Position numbers and translations under genes: made by a program
Shown here: positions 1-10,531 of the stretch, piece after piece
Numbering within the stretch: position 1 is the stretch's first letter
Layout of the letters: every line of letters begins with the position of its first letter
NCBI GenBank assembly: GCA_047967505.1
Contig: CM106541.1
DNA from: Dipteris shenzhenensis
Lineage: Eukaryota > Polypodiophyta > Polypodiopsida > Gleicheniales
Length of the DNA stretch: 64,000 nt
Reading direction: 5' to 3' (one strand)
Notes under the pieces: generated by a model
Told to the model about the DNA's origin: nothing
Databases searched by the model: none
Seen by the model: the letters and a program-made list of their open reading frames with translations, nothing else

Positions 1-290
1 GGGCAGTGCCCTTTTATAGATTTTATCACAAGCACCGCTGGTACCCTCCATGTACCGCACGGTATCTCAACATACAGGATTTCATATCCTTCCCAATCGG
101 ATGATCCAAGCTATCACACGTGCCGATTGGACACGTACCACATGGTACAGGAAGGTTACCGATGGTGTTTACTGATGCCCTAATAATTTCCACCGGTATA
201 GACCATGAACCATGCGGGCCAACTGATACCGCTTGGTATGGCTAGACATCACGTGGTGTCTTCTGAATGGTACTGTGCGGTGGTCTTTCA
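1..290. repeat. Cluster of short GC-rich imperfect palindromes
   Basis: This stretch holds many variants of a palindromic 10-12-mer of the form TACC-RYRYR-GGTA: GTACCGCACGGTAT near 52, TACCACATGGTA near 137, GATACCGCTTGGTATG near 227 and CACGTGGTG near 251. No gene was recognised. A second cluster with the same motif lies at 48340-48545. Such clusters resemble subterminal repeats of DNA transposons, but no termini were identified, so that identity is inference. Confidence 0.4.
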
Positions 291-405
291 GTCGTTAGCT
301 AGTGTAAAGAACCGTGTTTTTTTGCATTTAGGGTGTTAGGACGTGATCTTTAGTCGAAAAGTACATATTTTTATTTTAAAAAATGTACTTTTTAAAAAAC
401 ATACT
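280..405 (+). repeat. Dispersed repeat, copy 1 (inverted copy at 31043-31162)
   Basis: About 125 bp align at roughly 80% identity, by eye, with the reverse complement of 31043-31162. Shared blocks include AGTGTAAAGAAC, GTGTTTTTTTG, TTTAGGG and GATCTTTAGTC, followed by an AT-rich tail that alternates ATTTTTATTTT with TACTTTTTAAA. It is a mobile or dispersed repeat of unknown class. Confidence 0.6.
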
Positions 406-879
406 TTTTAAAATAAAAAACATATTTTTATTTTAGAAAACATACTTTGCTTCATTAAATCACATAACTTTTATGCTTACGAGATAAATTTTTGTACAGA
501 ATATGGCGACGGCTAGAAGCTATATTGAATGAAAAGGTGAAGATGAGGAAAGCTAGGAGCAAAAAGAGGAGTTGTTGAATGCTTACAAGTCAGCGGAATA
601 TTCGAAGCAGCTTGTGAGGAGAGTCTGTGATGAGATTGCAGATTCCACTCCTTGGTGAGTGCCTGCGGTGGATTTAAAGTCATCTTGTTTTCATGAAGCC
701 AATGCAATAGTAGGCATTTTGGAGGACATATGCTCTTTCTAATGTGATGGAAATGTACTTCCATAGAGACTTATGTTTTTTCTAAAGTTGTAATAAACAA
801 GGAATGGAAATACACTTCCACATAAGACTTTTTGGTTATCTAATGTAATAGAGAAGGGATAAAAATATATTTCCCTCTC

Positions 880-1094
880 TCTTACATAGACACACACACT
901 CTCTCTATCCTCCATAGTCTTCCAGTCTCTCTCTCTCTCTCTCTCTCTTTCCCTCTCTCTCTGTGTGTCACTCTCCAGCTAGATCCCTCCCTCTCTCTAT
1001 CTCCCTCTCCAACCAGATCCCCCCCCTCTCTTTCTCTGTCTCCCTCTCTAGCCAAATCCCCCCCTCTCTGTGTGTCTTCCTCTGTGTGTGTGTG

Positions 1095-1125
<31 letters not shown>

Positions 1126-1347
1126 CTACCTCTCTCTCTGTGTGTCCCTCTCTAGCTAGATCCCCCTCCTCTCTCTCTATCTCCCTCTCTCTCTGTCTCA
1201 CTCTCTAGCTAGACCCCCCCCTCTCTCTCTATCTCGCTCTCCAGCTAGATCCCTCCGCCTCTCTCTGTCTCCCTGTCTAGCTAGATCCTCCCCCCTCTCT
1301 TTGTCTCTCTCTTTAGCTAGATTCTCCCCCTCTCTCTCCCTCTACCT

Positions 1348-1395
<48 letters not shown>
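880..1395 (+). repeat. CT-rich microsatellite/minisatellite tract
   Basis: Nearly pure pyrimidine (CT)n with a (GT)n block near 1081-1125. Between about 970 and 1330 a degenerate 40-50 bp unit recurs, with the core CTCTCTAGCTAGATCCCCC. Predicted Leu/Ser or Arg/Glu peptides here are artefacts of the simple repeat. Confidence 0.85.
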
Positions 1396-1398
<3 letters not shown>

Positions 1399-1518
1399 CT
1401 AATTGTTTTAAGTAATGGCAAGGATTGGAAAACTACTTGTCATTAATAAAAGTACTTATTGCATAGTGTATTACCTCTCTCTCTCTCTCTCTCTATGTGT
1501 GTGTGTGTACATAGAGTG

Positions 1519-1585
1519 TGTACAAAAGAAAGCAATATGGAGGGTTGGGAAATTCCCACCCCTCCATATCACTTTCTTTTGTACA
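1519..1585. mobile_element. Fold-back miniature element, copy 1 (67 bp)
   Basis: The element is almost entirely self-complementary. It starts TGTACAAAAGAAAG and ends CTTTCTTTTGTACA, with GGTTGGGAAATTCCCACC near the centre. It sits between a (GT)n run, with ACATAGAG on the left, and a (CT)n run on the right. The same sequence recurs three more times within 1.9 kb in different states of decay, so it is a repeat family and not a chance palindrome. No coding capacity. Confidence 0.7.
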
Positions 1586-1696
1586 CTCTCTCCTCTCCCT
1601 CTCCCTCCCCCCCCCTCTCTCTCTCCCTCTATCTCTCTCCATATCCTTTTCCCACCCTCCCTTTGTCCCCCCTCTGTGTGTGTGTGTGTGTGTGCA

Positions 1697-1727
<31 letters not shown>

Positions 1728-1737
1728 ACATAGAGTG

Positions 1738-1804
1738 TGTTTAAAAAAAAGCGATATGGAGGGTCGGGAATTTCCCAATCCTCCACATCACTTTCTTTTG
1801 TACA
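1738..1804. mobile_element. Fold-back miniature element, copy 2 (67 bp)
   Basis: Same length and layout as copy 1. The right arm ends CTTTCTTTTGTACA intact. The left arm has decayed to TGTTTAAAAAAAAG. The left flank again reads ACATAGAGTG after a (GT)n run, so flank and element may have been copied together. Confidence 0.65.
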
Positions 1805-1904
1805 CTCTCTCCCTCTCCCTCTCCCCCTCCCCCTCTCCCTTTGTATCTAACTCTCTCTTTCCTTCGTGATTGTCTTATATTGAATGAAACCTATACACAA
1901 GAAC

Positions 1905-1919
1905 GTGAGAGAGAGATAG

Positions 1920-1975
<56 letters not shown>

Positions 1976-2018
1976 AGAGTGAGAGAGAAGGAGAGAGAGT
2001 AGCATGACACACACACCA

Positions 2019-2064
<46 letters not shown>

Positions 2065-2065
2065 T
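1905..2065 (+). repeat. GA-rich microsatellite
   Basis: A GATA-to-GA run at 1907-1975, a short CA/GT patch at 2009-2030, then (GA)n to 2060. The pyrimidine-rich strand switches here from + to -. Confidence 0.85.
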
Positions 2066-2418
2066 TCTCTTCCATTGTGGCATGGAAACTTGATAGCGGT
2101 GGTGGCGTGATGAGCATGACATTCTCCAAGAAAGAAAACAGAGGAGCATAGGAGGAAAGCAAACTCGTGATTGTTGGGGAGGATAGGATGACTTTTGGCA
2201 GTACTTTAGGGACGTATTTATTTCACACATGCGATTATTAGTCACAATTTAATAGATGCAAAGAAGGAGCACTTACTATTCCTTGATTAGCATAAATAGC
2301 TATTTTCGAAATGTGCCTCCTCTCCATCCGTTCATGCAAGAAAGAAGCTCCATCTGTCATGATCTCGATTTACTGCCTATGTCACGCCTTTGCATCATTT
2401 AGGATTTCCGTTTGCTTC

Positions 2419-2430
2419 CAAGTTCTCTCT

Positions 2431-2480
<50 letters not shown>

Positions 2481-2510
2481 CCTATGTCGCTCCCTCCCTC
2501 CCTCCCCCCC

Positions 2511-2542
<32 letters not shown>

Positions 2543-2565
2543 TCTCTTTCTCTCTCTCTATTCAA
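2419..2565 (+). repeat. CT microsatellite
   Basis: (CT)n with a CCCTCC/C9 interruption near 2495-2512. Purine-rich low-complexity sequence follows at 2580-2665. Confidence 0.85.
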
Positions 2566-2759
2566 ACGGGAGCAGGTCATCGAGGGGGACGAGGGAATGG
2601 GAGGAGGAAGAGGAGGGGGGAGGAGAAGAAGAAGAGGAAGATGAGCAAGGGGGAGGTGAAGGCTGAGAGTGGAGAAATGATAGGAGGAAGCTATTTGGGG
2701 AAATGTTTGTAATATCCACTCTGGAAGCAACAAGGAATATGGAAAAGGAGCTACAAGCT

Positions 2760-2900
2760 TTGTACAAGAGCTTACAAGGGACTACCTCTTTAAGAGTGAA
2801 GAAGATGAAGAAGATTGATATTATAAGAGCACAAGGAACTGGCTCTTTAAGAAAGAAGGAGGTGAAGAAGATTGATATTATAAGAGCACAAGGGACACAC
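2760..2900 (+). repeat. Tandem duplication, about 60-bp period
   Basis: Two adjacent copies of a segment containing AAGAAGATTGATATTATAAG, AGCACAAGG and CTCTTTAAGA are visible near 2784-2845 and 2844-2905. No gene was recognised. Confidence 0.55.
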
Positions 2901-2953
2901 TCTTTGGTTTTCAGGCTGTGTGCGTTTAAACATTTGAGGTGCAATAGAGCTTG

Positions 2954-3005
<52 letters not shown>

Positions 3006-3012
3006 TAATATG

Positions 3013-3051
3013 TGCACAAAAGAAAGCAATTAGGAGGCCAATTTTTGTACA
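3013..3051. mobile_element. Fold-back miniature element, copy 3 (internally deleted)
   Basis: 39 bp running from TGCACAAAAGAAAGC to TTTTTGTACA. It is the same family as 1519-1585 with the centre lost, and lies between GA microsatellites. Confidence 0.5.
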
Positions 3052-3070
3052 CTCTATATAGTGTGGAGAG

Positions 3071-3112
<42 letters not shown>

Positions 3113-3171
3113 GAAAGACAAGGATAGGGGGAGATGGAGAGAGGCACAGAGAGAGATGAAGGGAGGGACAC

Positions 3172-3202
<31 letters not shown>

Positions 3203-3242
3203 TACACACACAACATGCATGCACGCACACACACACACACAC

Positions 3243-3286
<44 letters not shown>

Positions 3287-3296
3287 GAGAGTGAGA

Positions 3297-3352
3297 TGTA
3301 CAAAAGAAAGCGATTTGGAGGCCCAACCCTCCATATCATTTTCTTTTGTACA
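3297..3352. mobile_element. Fold-back miniature element, copy 4 (56 bp)
   Basis: It begins TGTACAAAAGAAAGCGAT and ends ATTTTCTTTTGTACA, with a shortened centre (GGCCCAACCCTCC). GA repeats flank both sides. Confidence 0.65.
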
Positions 3353-3365
3353 CTATATATGGTGT

Positions 3366-3408
<43 letters not shown>

Positions 3409-3417
3409 AAGAGAACT

Positions 3418-3461
<44 letters not shown>

Positions 3462-3532
3462 TAGAAGAGAGACGTGAGAGACAGACAGAGAAGTGAGAGA
3501 GGGAGAACTGACAGTGAGAGAAGTCAAAGACA

Positions 3533-3571
<39 letters not shown>

Positions 3572-3577
3572 GGGGGA

Positions 3578-3630
<53 letters not shown>

Positions 3631-3733
3631 AGGGAGGGAGGGAGGGAGAGGGAGGGAGGGAGGGAGGGAGGGAGGGAGAGAGAGAACTGGGAGAGAGAGA
3701 AGTGAGAGAAAGAGAGAGAAGTGAGAGAGGGAG

Positions 3734-3801
<68 letters not shown>

Positions 3802-3909
3802 GAGAACACACACACACACTTTACTTTTTTGGTAACACACACACACACACACACACACGAGCTGGGAGAGAGAGAACTGGGATAGAGAGAAGTGAGAGAC
3901 AGATAGAGA

Positions 3910-3954
<45 letters not shown>

Positions 3955-3956
<2 letters not shown>

Positions 3957-4011
3957 ACACCCACACCCACACCCACACCCACACACACACACACACACAC
4001 GGGGGGGGGGG
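3955..4011 (+). repeat. (CACACC)n/(CA)n ending in G10
   Basis: Repeating CACACC units pass into (CA)n and stop at a run of ten G. This marks the right edge of the microsatellite field. Confidence 0.8.
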
Positions 4012-4089
4012 ATTGTATATGCTACCTTCTTAGAATGCATGTTGCATAAGAGTGGCTTAGAACTACCTTGATTATAAGGACCTTTTGGG

Positions 4090-4425
4090 CCAACTTTTGG
4101 TCTATCCATCCCTTTTGTATGCCCCTTTTCTGCCTTGATTGGCCCTAGCCTTATTGTGCATGAGCTCACCTCGTGTAGATCTTCTTCGACTTTCCCATGG
4201 AGAGCTTCAAACTTGCACATGTGGAACTAAGAGAGAGAGCTTTTAGTCTATCCATCCAACTAGATATGCTCAGTTAACGTGGTCAACTTGTTTGCTTGAC
4301 TATTGGCTTTTCTATGCCCCTATTCTGCCTTGATTGGCCCTAGTCTTGCTATGCATGAGCTAGGAGGACCTTGCAGATCTTCTTAAACTTGCCCATGGTG
4401 AGATTCAAACTTGCACATGGATGAG
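4090..4425 (+). repeat. Diverged tandem duplication, about 195-bp period
   Basis: TGCCTTGATTGGCCCTAG starts at 4131 and again at 4326. Each is followed by a shared GCATGAGCT, then AGATCTTCTT, then CCCATGG, then TTCAAACTTGCACATG. No gene recognised from 4011 to 4830. Confidence 0.65.
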
Positions 4426-4923
4426 ACAAATCATTGTATTCCATGAAACCTCAAAATAAGTTTTTAATGTGTATATAAACCCTTTTCAAGTATGCTTTCT
4501 ATTCTTCCCTGGACATGAAAGGTAGTGACATCTGATGATTCTCAAATTGAGCATATCTAGCATTATACCTTCTCTTCTAGACTCATGAGAGAGCCCATGC
4601 TTTGTATCTTCAGTGATATAACATTCCATCAGAGAACTTCCCCTTGTAAGATGAACTGGCACCAACTAGCAGGATAGTATTGCTGGGTGAGGATGCTGGG
4701 GAAGCATTGCAGCTCCAGTCTAACATCCACAAATTCCCAAGTATTTGTCATTGGCCCAAACATGTTGACTTTGATAAATGAGTAATGCTAGACTAATTGC
4801 AAATTTTACTCCATGCTTTCTGTCAATAGTTGCATCAAAGGATAGAGGGGATAGAAGGCTACATAAACCTTGATAAAGAACCGTGTTCTATTCATGCCTA
4901 CACTGTAATCTATCATGCCTTTC

Positions 4924-4962
<39 letters not shown>

Positions 4963-5009
4963 TAGGACTTATGTGTCATGATCTCAGGTGTAGTTTAGCA
5001 TCAATTACA

Positions 5010-5495
5010 ATGGCAAGGACGAAGGCTACTGCCATGAAGACGGACAAGGGTCCACCCATAGCAAACTTGGCAACATCAAGAGGATGGGATTCACATCCAA
5101 GAAAAGGAAAGCCAATGGATCTTCTCAAACAAGCAAAAAAGAAAAGATTTACACAAAAGTTCAGTGTTCTAATGGAGATAAAAAGGGCCCAAAAAGCCAT
5201 GGGATTGTGTATTCCCAAAGCTCCTTTTCGAAGGCTTGTTAGGCAAGTTTGTGATGATATGAACTTTTTGGGCCTTGGATACTTGTGGCAAAGAATAGCT
5301 ATTTGGGCATTGCAAGTGGCTGCCAAGGACTTTTTCATAGAGTTTTTTTAGGATACATTTCTTCTTGGAGCCCACAGCAATAGGGTGACAATCATGGCAA
5401 AAGATATCACCACTTTAAAGATGGTCAGATGGAGATATGACAAACTCCTGAAGGCTAAAGATATGATAGACATGAAGATGAGAGACATTTGCTAA
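5010..5495 (+). pseudogene. Intronless histone H3 relative with CenH3-like features, one in-frame stop
   Basis: The reading frame starts at ATG 5010 with MARTK, the canonical H3 N-terminus, and runs about 161 codons to TAA 5493. One in-frame TAG lies at 5349. After a basic tail, the histone-fold segments appear in order: the alpha-N/alpha-1 stretch with MEIKRAQK and IPKAPFRRLVR; a long loop 1; the alpha-2 stretch with WQRIAIWALQVAAKDFF; then DTFLLGAHSNRVTIMAKDI for alpha-3. From RLVR to ALQxAA there are about 27 residues here against 24 in canonical H3. A longer loop 1 and the IPxAPF motif are known features of centromeric H3. The canonical lysine-9/27 contexts are absent. Plant CenH3 genes normally have several introns and this copy has none visible, so a decayed retrocopy is the likeliest reading. 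A (GA)n tract lies just upstream at 4928-4958. Confidence 0.7.
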
Positions 5496-6036
5496 TACCA
5501 CCTACTCGAACACCAAAACAAGATGAGGTGACTGTAAAAGAATTCACTCAAGTGACTCATGGAATAAAAACAAGAGCAAAAACAACCTTTGAGGAGGTGC
5601 AAATGATAAAATATAAGGACACTAGGCATCTTCGTACCTCGTCCACTAATCTAGATACCATAAAGCTAGAGCTACATGTTCTCGAGCATCTAAATACACT
5701 GGGACCTGCTGTAAGGATAAGTTTTGCAGATGCGGAGTCAATGAGAGAGTTTACCCTAATAGAACATTGTCTCAAAGCAATCAAAGATAGAGCAGGACAA
5801 GTTACTGATACATTTATCCTTGCAGGACTCAAGTAGGTTTTTCTTTTTATATATCGATTTAGACAACCACTTATTTTGAGCACTATTTTGAATTCCTCTG
5901 TTGATTTGTAGCATACTAGGAAAAAAGTTACATGAGGAGATTCAAGGTATTGTACATATCATGGACCCAGCTATCTCCTTCAAAATGAGGGATCCTAGGG
6001 AGCTAGTGGAATGGAAAGTACATTGCATAAGGAGTT
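5489..6036 (+). CDS. Unrecognised possible two-exon ORF
   Basis: The ORF at 5489-5836 (115 aa) overlaps the end of the H3-like frame. I do not recognise it. Its second half is well-formed helical-looking sequence (LDTIKLELHVLEHL, FADAESMREFTLIEHCLKA). A plausible intron starts at the GT near 5835 and ends at TTGATTTGTAG near 5912. Reading on in frame gives ILGKKLHEEIQGIVHIMD, then FKMRDPRELVEWK, to a stop near 6036. The continuing peptide-like sequence across the intron is the only evidence that this is a gene. No promoter or intact start was seen, and it may be part of a decayed element. Confidence 0.3.
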
Positions 6037-6900
6037 AGATTGTTATTTTCAATCCACAAATTCTAATCTTTACAACAATTGTCAAATGAAGTTGTACTTC
6101 TAAAAACAACCTGGATCTATATGACTCTATTGCAACACCATGAGGAATCAATGGTATTCCATGCTGGGAGAGCTAGTTTCTTCAATACATAATGTGTGTT
6201 GGATTTATCCAATAGTTGGTAAAAATGATCATAGAAAAAGACTCCTGACTGAGCTAATTGTGTTGCCAATCTACCTTGATATTATAACTCTCCTATCGTC
6301 CCATGTAACACATCCATGAATCCTAAAAAGCATTCGGTAGGCTGCCACTGCTCATAAGATGAAGGATATATATCTGAAAATAAAAATAAAGACATATAGG
6401 TTCAGGAAATTCTCTGATTATGAAATATAAATTCTCAATGAAGTCACTTCCAATTTGGTCTATGTTGTGGAAAATAAGTTGGATAATTCTCTCACAACAC
6501 AAGCTCTCTATGCATGTATACATGTTGAACCAATATCTCCTTTATTGATTTCATCCCCTCCTTGGTTCTAAAATATTTCAACCTACCCTTCCAAGATGCC
6601 AAAAAGAGATTACTTGAACATGGTTTCTTCATTTGGTTGCATGAGCACCCAACTTCCTTTTGATTCAATTAGTCTTTGCCAGGAGCCATTCATAGTAACC
6701 TTGTTGGCAACATTGATGGAAGATATAGAGGAAAGAGGTCGGTGAGTGAGGGAGACATCTATAGCTTCATCCTCGATAGTCAAATCAATATGATGTTTGG
6801 CACAAGAATGGTTTTGATTATCGATGCATGCCATTGAGACTACTATCCAAACTTATACTCGCACACATTATACTCTAGTCTTGCATAAGCACGATCTTCT
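6037..6900. other. No recognised gene
   Basis: AT-rich sequence with only short unmatched ORFs on both strands. Nothing in it could be assigned. Confidence 0.5.
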
Positions 6901-6919
6901 TATTCAAAACTTTAAGAAT

Positions 6920-7410
6920 ATTATCAAAGAGAGAGATTGACAAAGCAACATCATTCTCATACCTTGCACTTCAATATTATCATCAACAAAGCTTCCTAAA
7001 AAACTAGGACCAGTTATTGTGTTGTCATCCCCCCTTGAAAAACTTTCAAAAGTTATATTCCATTCTGTAGAATCTTTATAAATACACTCTTGTTCACCAA
7101 ACGCTGAAAGAATATTATCCAACTTAACAATTTCACTTCTTAAATCTAACAAAGAGAGATTGAAAAAGCAAAGAGCTTGTTGGTGTACCTTGCTCCTCGA
7201 TATTTTGATAAAGAAAGCTTCTCAAAGAGCGAGCTCCTATCAATGGTTTGCCGTACCCACAAAAAACTTGCAAAAGTTATATTCTAGTCTGCAACCTTCT
7301 GATAAACACATTGTTTTGCACAAGCTTAGATTAGATTCAAAGAGAGAGATTGACAAAGAAAAGAGCTCGCTGTTGTATGTTGCTCCTAGAGGTACTTTGA
7401 GTTATTGGTT
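6920..7410 (+). repeat. Three diverged tandem units, about 185-225 bp
   Basis: Units start near 6925, 7150 and 7336, each with CAAAGAGAGATTGAxAAAG, followed by an ACCTTGC/TTGCTCCT block and then AAAACTTxCAAAAGTTATATTC in the first two. This is an old local duplication. No protein was recognised in any frame. Confidence 0.6.
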
Positions 7411-7477
7411 TGCCATCGCCACCCAAAACGGCAACCCAATCTATAGGTGGAAGGAATGCATACGAGGAAGCAATTGA

Positions 7478-7491
7478 GAGAGAGAGTGAGT

Positions 7492-7537
<46 letters not shown>

Positions 7538-7540
7538 AGA
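7478..7540 (+). repeat. GA microsatellite
   Basis: GAGTGAGTGA passing into (GA)n, followed by two copies of AGTAxTTTGGGAGGG at 7540-7575. Confidence 0.85.
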
Positions 7541-8484
7541 GTAATTTGGGAGGGGAGAGTAGTTTGGGAGGGAAAGCACATTTTAGTTGGTGATGTATTT
7601 TGAATGAGACATTGTCAGATAGTAGAATCGTGTCAATAGATCGACCAAATTTTTTATTTGTTATTGATAGTTTTACATGAATAAAATGTTCTTTCTTGCT
7701 TTGACAATCCAGATACAATTCAAAATTTGCAAAATTTCCCCATGTTACGTTGACTCTATGGCCATTGGTTGAGAACTATTTTTCATTTTGGCCAAAAGGC
7801 CCCAAAATGAGCTCCCTTTTTTTCGAATGTAGTTTCAAAAAGTGACAAAAGCATGCTAACAAGCTAGCAAGAGAATGAGAGAGACATACACCACAACTTG
7901 CTCCAGGTCTCAACATGATGCACACACATAGTCATACTTTGGGTAATAGAGAAGCACTAATATAATATGCATTAAAGTTTATCTCAATTATCTGGCAGTA
8001 AATATCTGCCATTATAGTCAGAGGATTGCATTTGTTGTCAGTCTTGTAATGACAAAAGAGGAGGTACAAATACTGAAAAAGTGTTAGACTTCCTACAAGC
8101 TTTGCCTTCATTATCAATGCTAACACTGCTTCCCTTTGTGTTAACATTCATCCCACCCTATAAATTTGCCCATGTCCTCATGGATGAGGTCATCATTATT
8201 TGTCTTCATCAATGTTGGCCTTCTATTTGACTGTTTATTGATGCTTCCATGGTTCAGGGTCATTCCAGTCTATCAAAACACTGGAGGATATTTCACTAGG
8301 TATAGCTATGTTTGGAAAGGAACCATGTGTAGCTAAAGTGTGTTGTCACTTGGTCATGATTGTATACTATCTAAATATATATGCCACTCAAAGCGAGATG
8401 ACTGACCAGCATACACGAGCCATCATCGAACTTTAAATGACAAACATACTTATAAGTAATATAAACATAAACATAGATATATCT

Positions 8485-8487
8485 CTC

Positions 8488-8532
<45 letters not shown>

Positions 8533-8545
8533 CGCTCTCTCTCAC
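8485..8545 (+). repeat. CT microsatellite
   Basis: (CT)n with CTCGCTCG interruptions. Flanking 7580-8480 and 8550-9900 hold no recognised gene. Confidence 0.85.
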
Positions 8546-9951
8546 TTGTTTTCTTTTTTTCTCTCTTTATACATCAATCAAAACAAGATAGTAATTATTT
8601 ATATCTAGTAAATATTACCATTAGATTATTAATAGTTACTAGTAAGAAATATATAATCAAAATAGTGTAGATGGCTCTTAGTATATATCAAAAGAACTAG
8701 AAAATATATTTGGAGTCTCAAAGTTTGTTCTTTTAGTATCTTCCAAGGGTTAAGAATAGATATTGTGTAAAGAAACTATCCTTATTATCCAATGGGTTTG
8801 AAGCATATGTGTGCATTATTTTTAAAGAATTGTTTTCTTTTATAAATATGTTTTCATTCCTCCTCTGATGGGAGAGAATTAGATGAGTTTAACTACTCCC
8901 CTGTAATGAATGACCCCTGAGCAACCTCATAAAAAGTCTACAAAATTCGTAGCTGAAAGCCCGAGTGGGTGATGCAAGTAGGCTTGTCACCTCAGTGGCT
9001 GCTCTAGTTGCCTATGCTTGAGAGTAATCTTTCACGCAGTTTTCTTGGTACTCCATGTGACTAACGCTAATCTGTGGGAGTGCAGTGATTTGGAAGTCAA
9101 AGATCTAGTGTAGATCGTGAGACAATTGCGGTTGATCTCTACGACTGCAACGATTTGGAAGTTGATGCTGGACAGTGCAGAGGGTAGAGTCCGTAGGTGA
9201 GATAGTTCCAATCTGTAGGTACAACGATCTTAGTTTATATCTAACTAGGAGATTTGCCAGTGGTGGGTTTGATACTTCAAGCATATTGTGAAATTTTTCT
9301 CCTCTGCTCCTTTGAGGGAGCGACATAGGTAGCTACCAAGGTCTATCAAAATTAAGGTCCAAATTGGGGTTCAAAGGTCGACCAAGAAGAAGATATGGGC
9401 AGATACGGATTTTCAAATGTTGGCCAAGATGAAGATAGGGGGGATATGGGCCTTTTGCTCTCTTTGAGCATTCTTTGAGGTAATCATTGTCCCCTCACTG
9501 TCTACAAATTTTGATTTTGCAAGACACAAGATCCAGGACAGCTGAAGAAAACACTGTAAGCGGCCTTTGATCACAAAGGGTAGTGTAAGTGTCTCTACTA
9601 TCTCACAAAATTGAAAATACAGCCAACTTAAAAGGTTGCCTTTTTCCACAAACAAATGTCAGAGCATAAAACTTCACAGTATAGCATCATTGAACCATTT
9701 AACAAAGGGAGGCTAGAATGCCCCTACTTAGAAGCATGAAAGCCCTAAGACCTACAAGGGCAATAGACTTAGCTTAAGGTGCTACCCTCCTAGGTTAGCT
9801 TTCTAGACAGTAAGATGAAGTGAGAGTCCACATAAGCTTAGTGGAGCACACAGGCTCAAAGATCAAAAGGTGCTAGGCATATGCAAGAGAACATTTTTGG
9901 TATTGTATCTTGTCCACTTTGTGGACAGATGGAAATATATGAGTGATGCCT

Positions 9952-10155
9952 CTATATTTGTCTTGATGCACCGGCATAGTGACCTCCACAAAATCCATCA
10001 TGATAATGCTTCAATACCTTAGGTACTTCATTTGCATCAATGGCCTGTCTTAGTACCCCATCCAGGCCTTGACGGTATAACACCCCATCGTAACGTTTGT
10101 TGGGTAGAAAGCTACTTGCTCTAGAGTTAAACCTTGTGAGCGATGTATTGTACAA
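9952..10155 (-). pseudogene. Ty3/gypsy integrase N-terminal fragment
   Basis: The minus-strand frame contains DGVLYRQGLDGVLRQAID and then VPKVLKHYHDGFCGGHYAG. The latter is almost identical to the segment at about 41800-41860 of the gypsy pol in this window. It covers the start of the HHCC zinc-binding region of integrase: the two histidines are present and the CxxC pair is lost. No LTR could be tied to it. Confidence 0.75.
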
Positions 10156-10189
10156 TTTGTAGCTCTTTGTATTGGAAACTATTTTCTGA

Positions 10190-10320
10190 ATATTGTATTT
10201 GTGTACTACATCAAATGGACAGTATTACCCCAGTGATGAGTCTTCATGGCAGCCTTCTTCCATATTAGATCAATTCCCCTACTTGCTCACTAGATATTTG
10301 GGACCAGATTTGATTATCTA
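10190..10320 (+). pseudogene. Possible gypsy chromodomain remnant
   Basis: Partial frames give YYPSDESSWQPSSILDQFP. This resembles the end of integrase-linked chromodomains of chromoviral gypsy elements, in which a W-K-G-Y stretch is followed by xxxxSWEP and a hydrophobic helix. It is broken and short. It lies about 230 bp upstream of a purine tract and a TG that would suit a 3' LTR, in the right order for a gypsy 3' end. Confidence 0.4.
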
Positions 10321-10531
10321 GAGTTGCTGAGACTTGGTCTATTCTACCTACTACTCCATCACTATCATGACTACAAATCATCATGCATTATTGGAGTATG
10401 TTGAATAGATATAGTAGTGTTCACTCAGTACTTCACACAAAATGTGACTAGATATGAGTTTCCTCTTCATACTTTGATTGTATTCCTTGTTACATCCCCT
10501 CTTGCAAATTTGAGGGCAAATTTTCTTTTGG

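Larger units (their letters stand above)
1470..1870 (+). repeat. CT/GT microsatellite with two fold-back inserts
   Basis: Alternating (CT)n and (GT)n runs, for example (GT)n at 1677-1727. They are interrupted by two short palindromic elements, annotated separately at 1519-1585 and 1738-1804. Confidence 0.85.
2955..3960 (+). repeat. Large GA microsatellite field
   Basis: About 1 kb dominated by (GA)n, with CA blocks at 3169-3243 and 3808-3858 and GGGA-type runs at 3625-3680. Long predicted peptides of repeating Arg-Glu or Leu-Ser from this region should not be read as genes. Confidence 0.9.

Noticed and set aside
963-4220. Many long ORFs on both strands in 0.9-4.2 kb
   Set aside because: They translate simple CT/GA/GT repeats into Leu-Ser, Arg-Glu, Cys-Val or Thr-His runs. 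Length comes from lack of stops in the repeat, not from coding.
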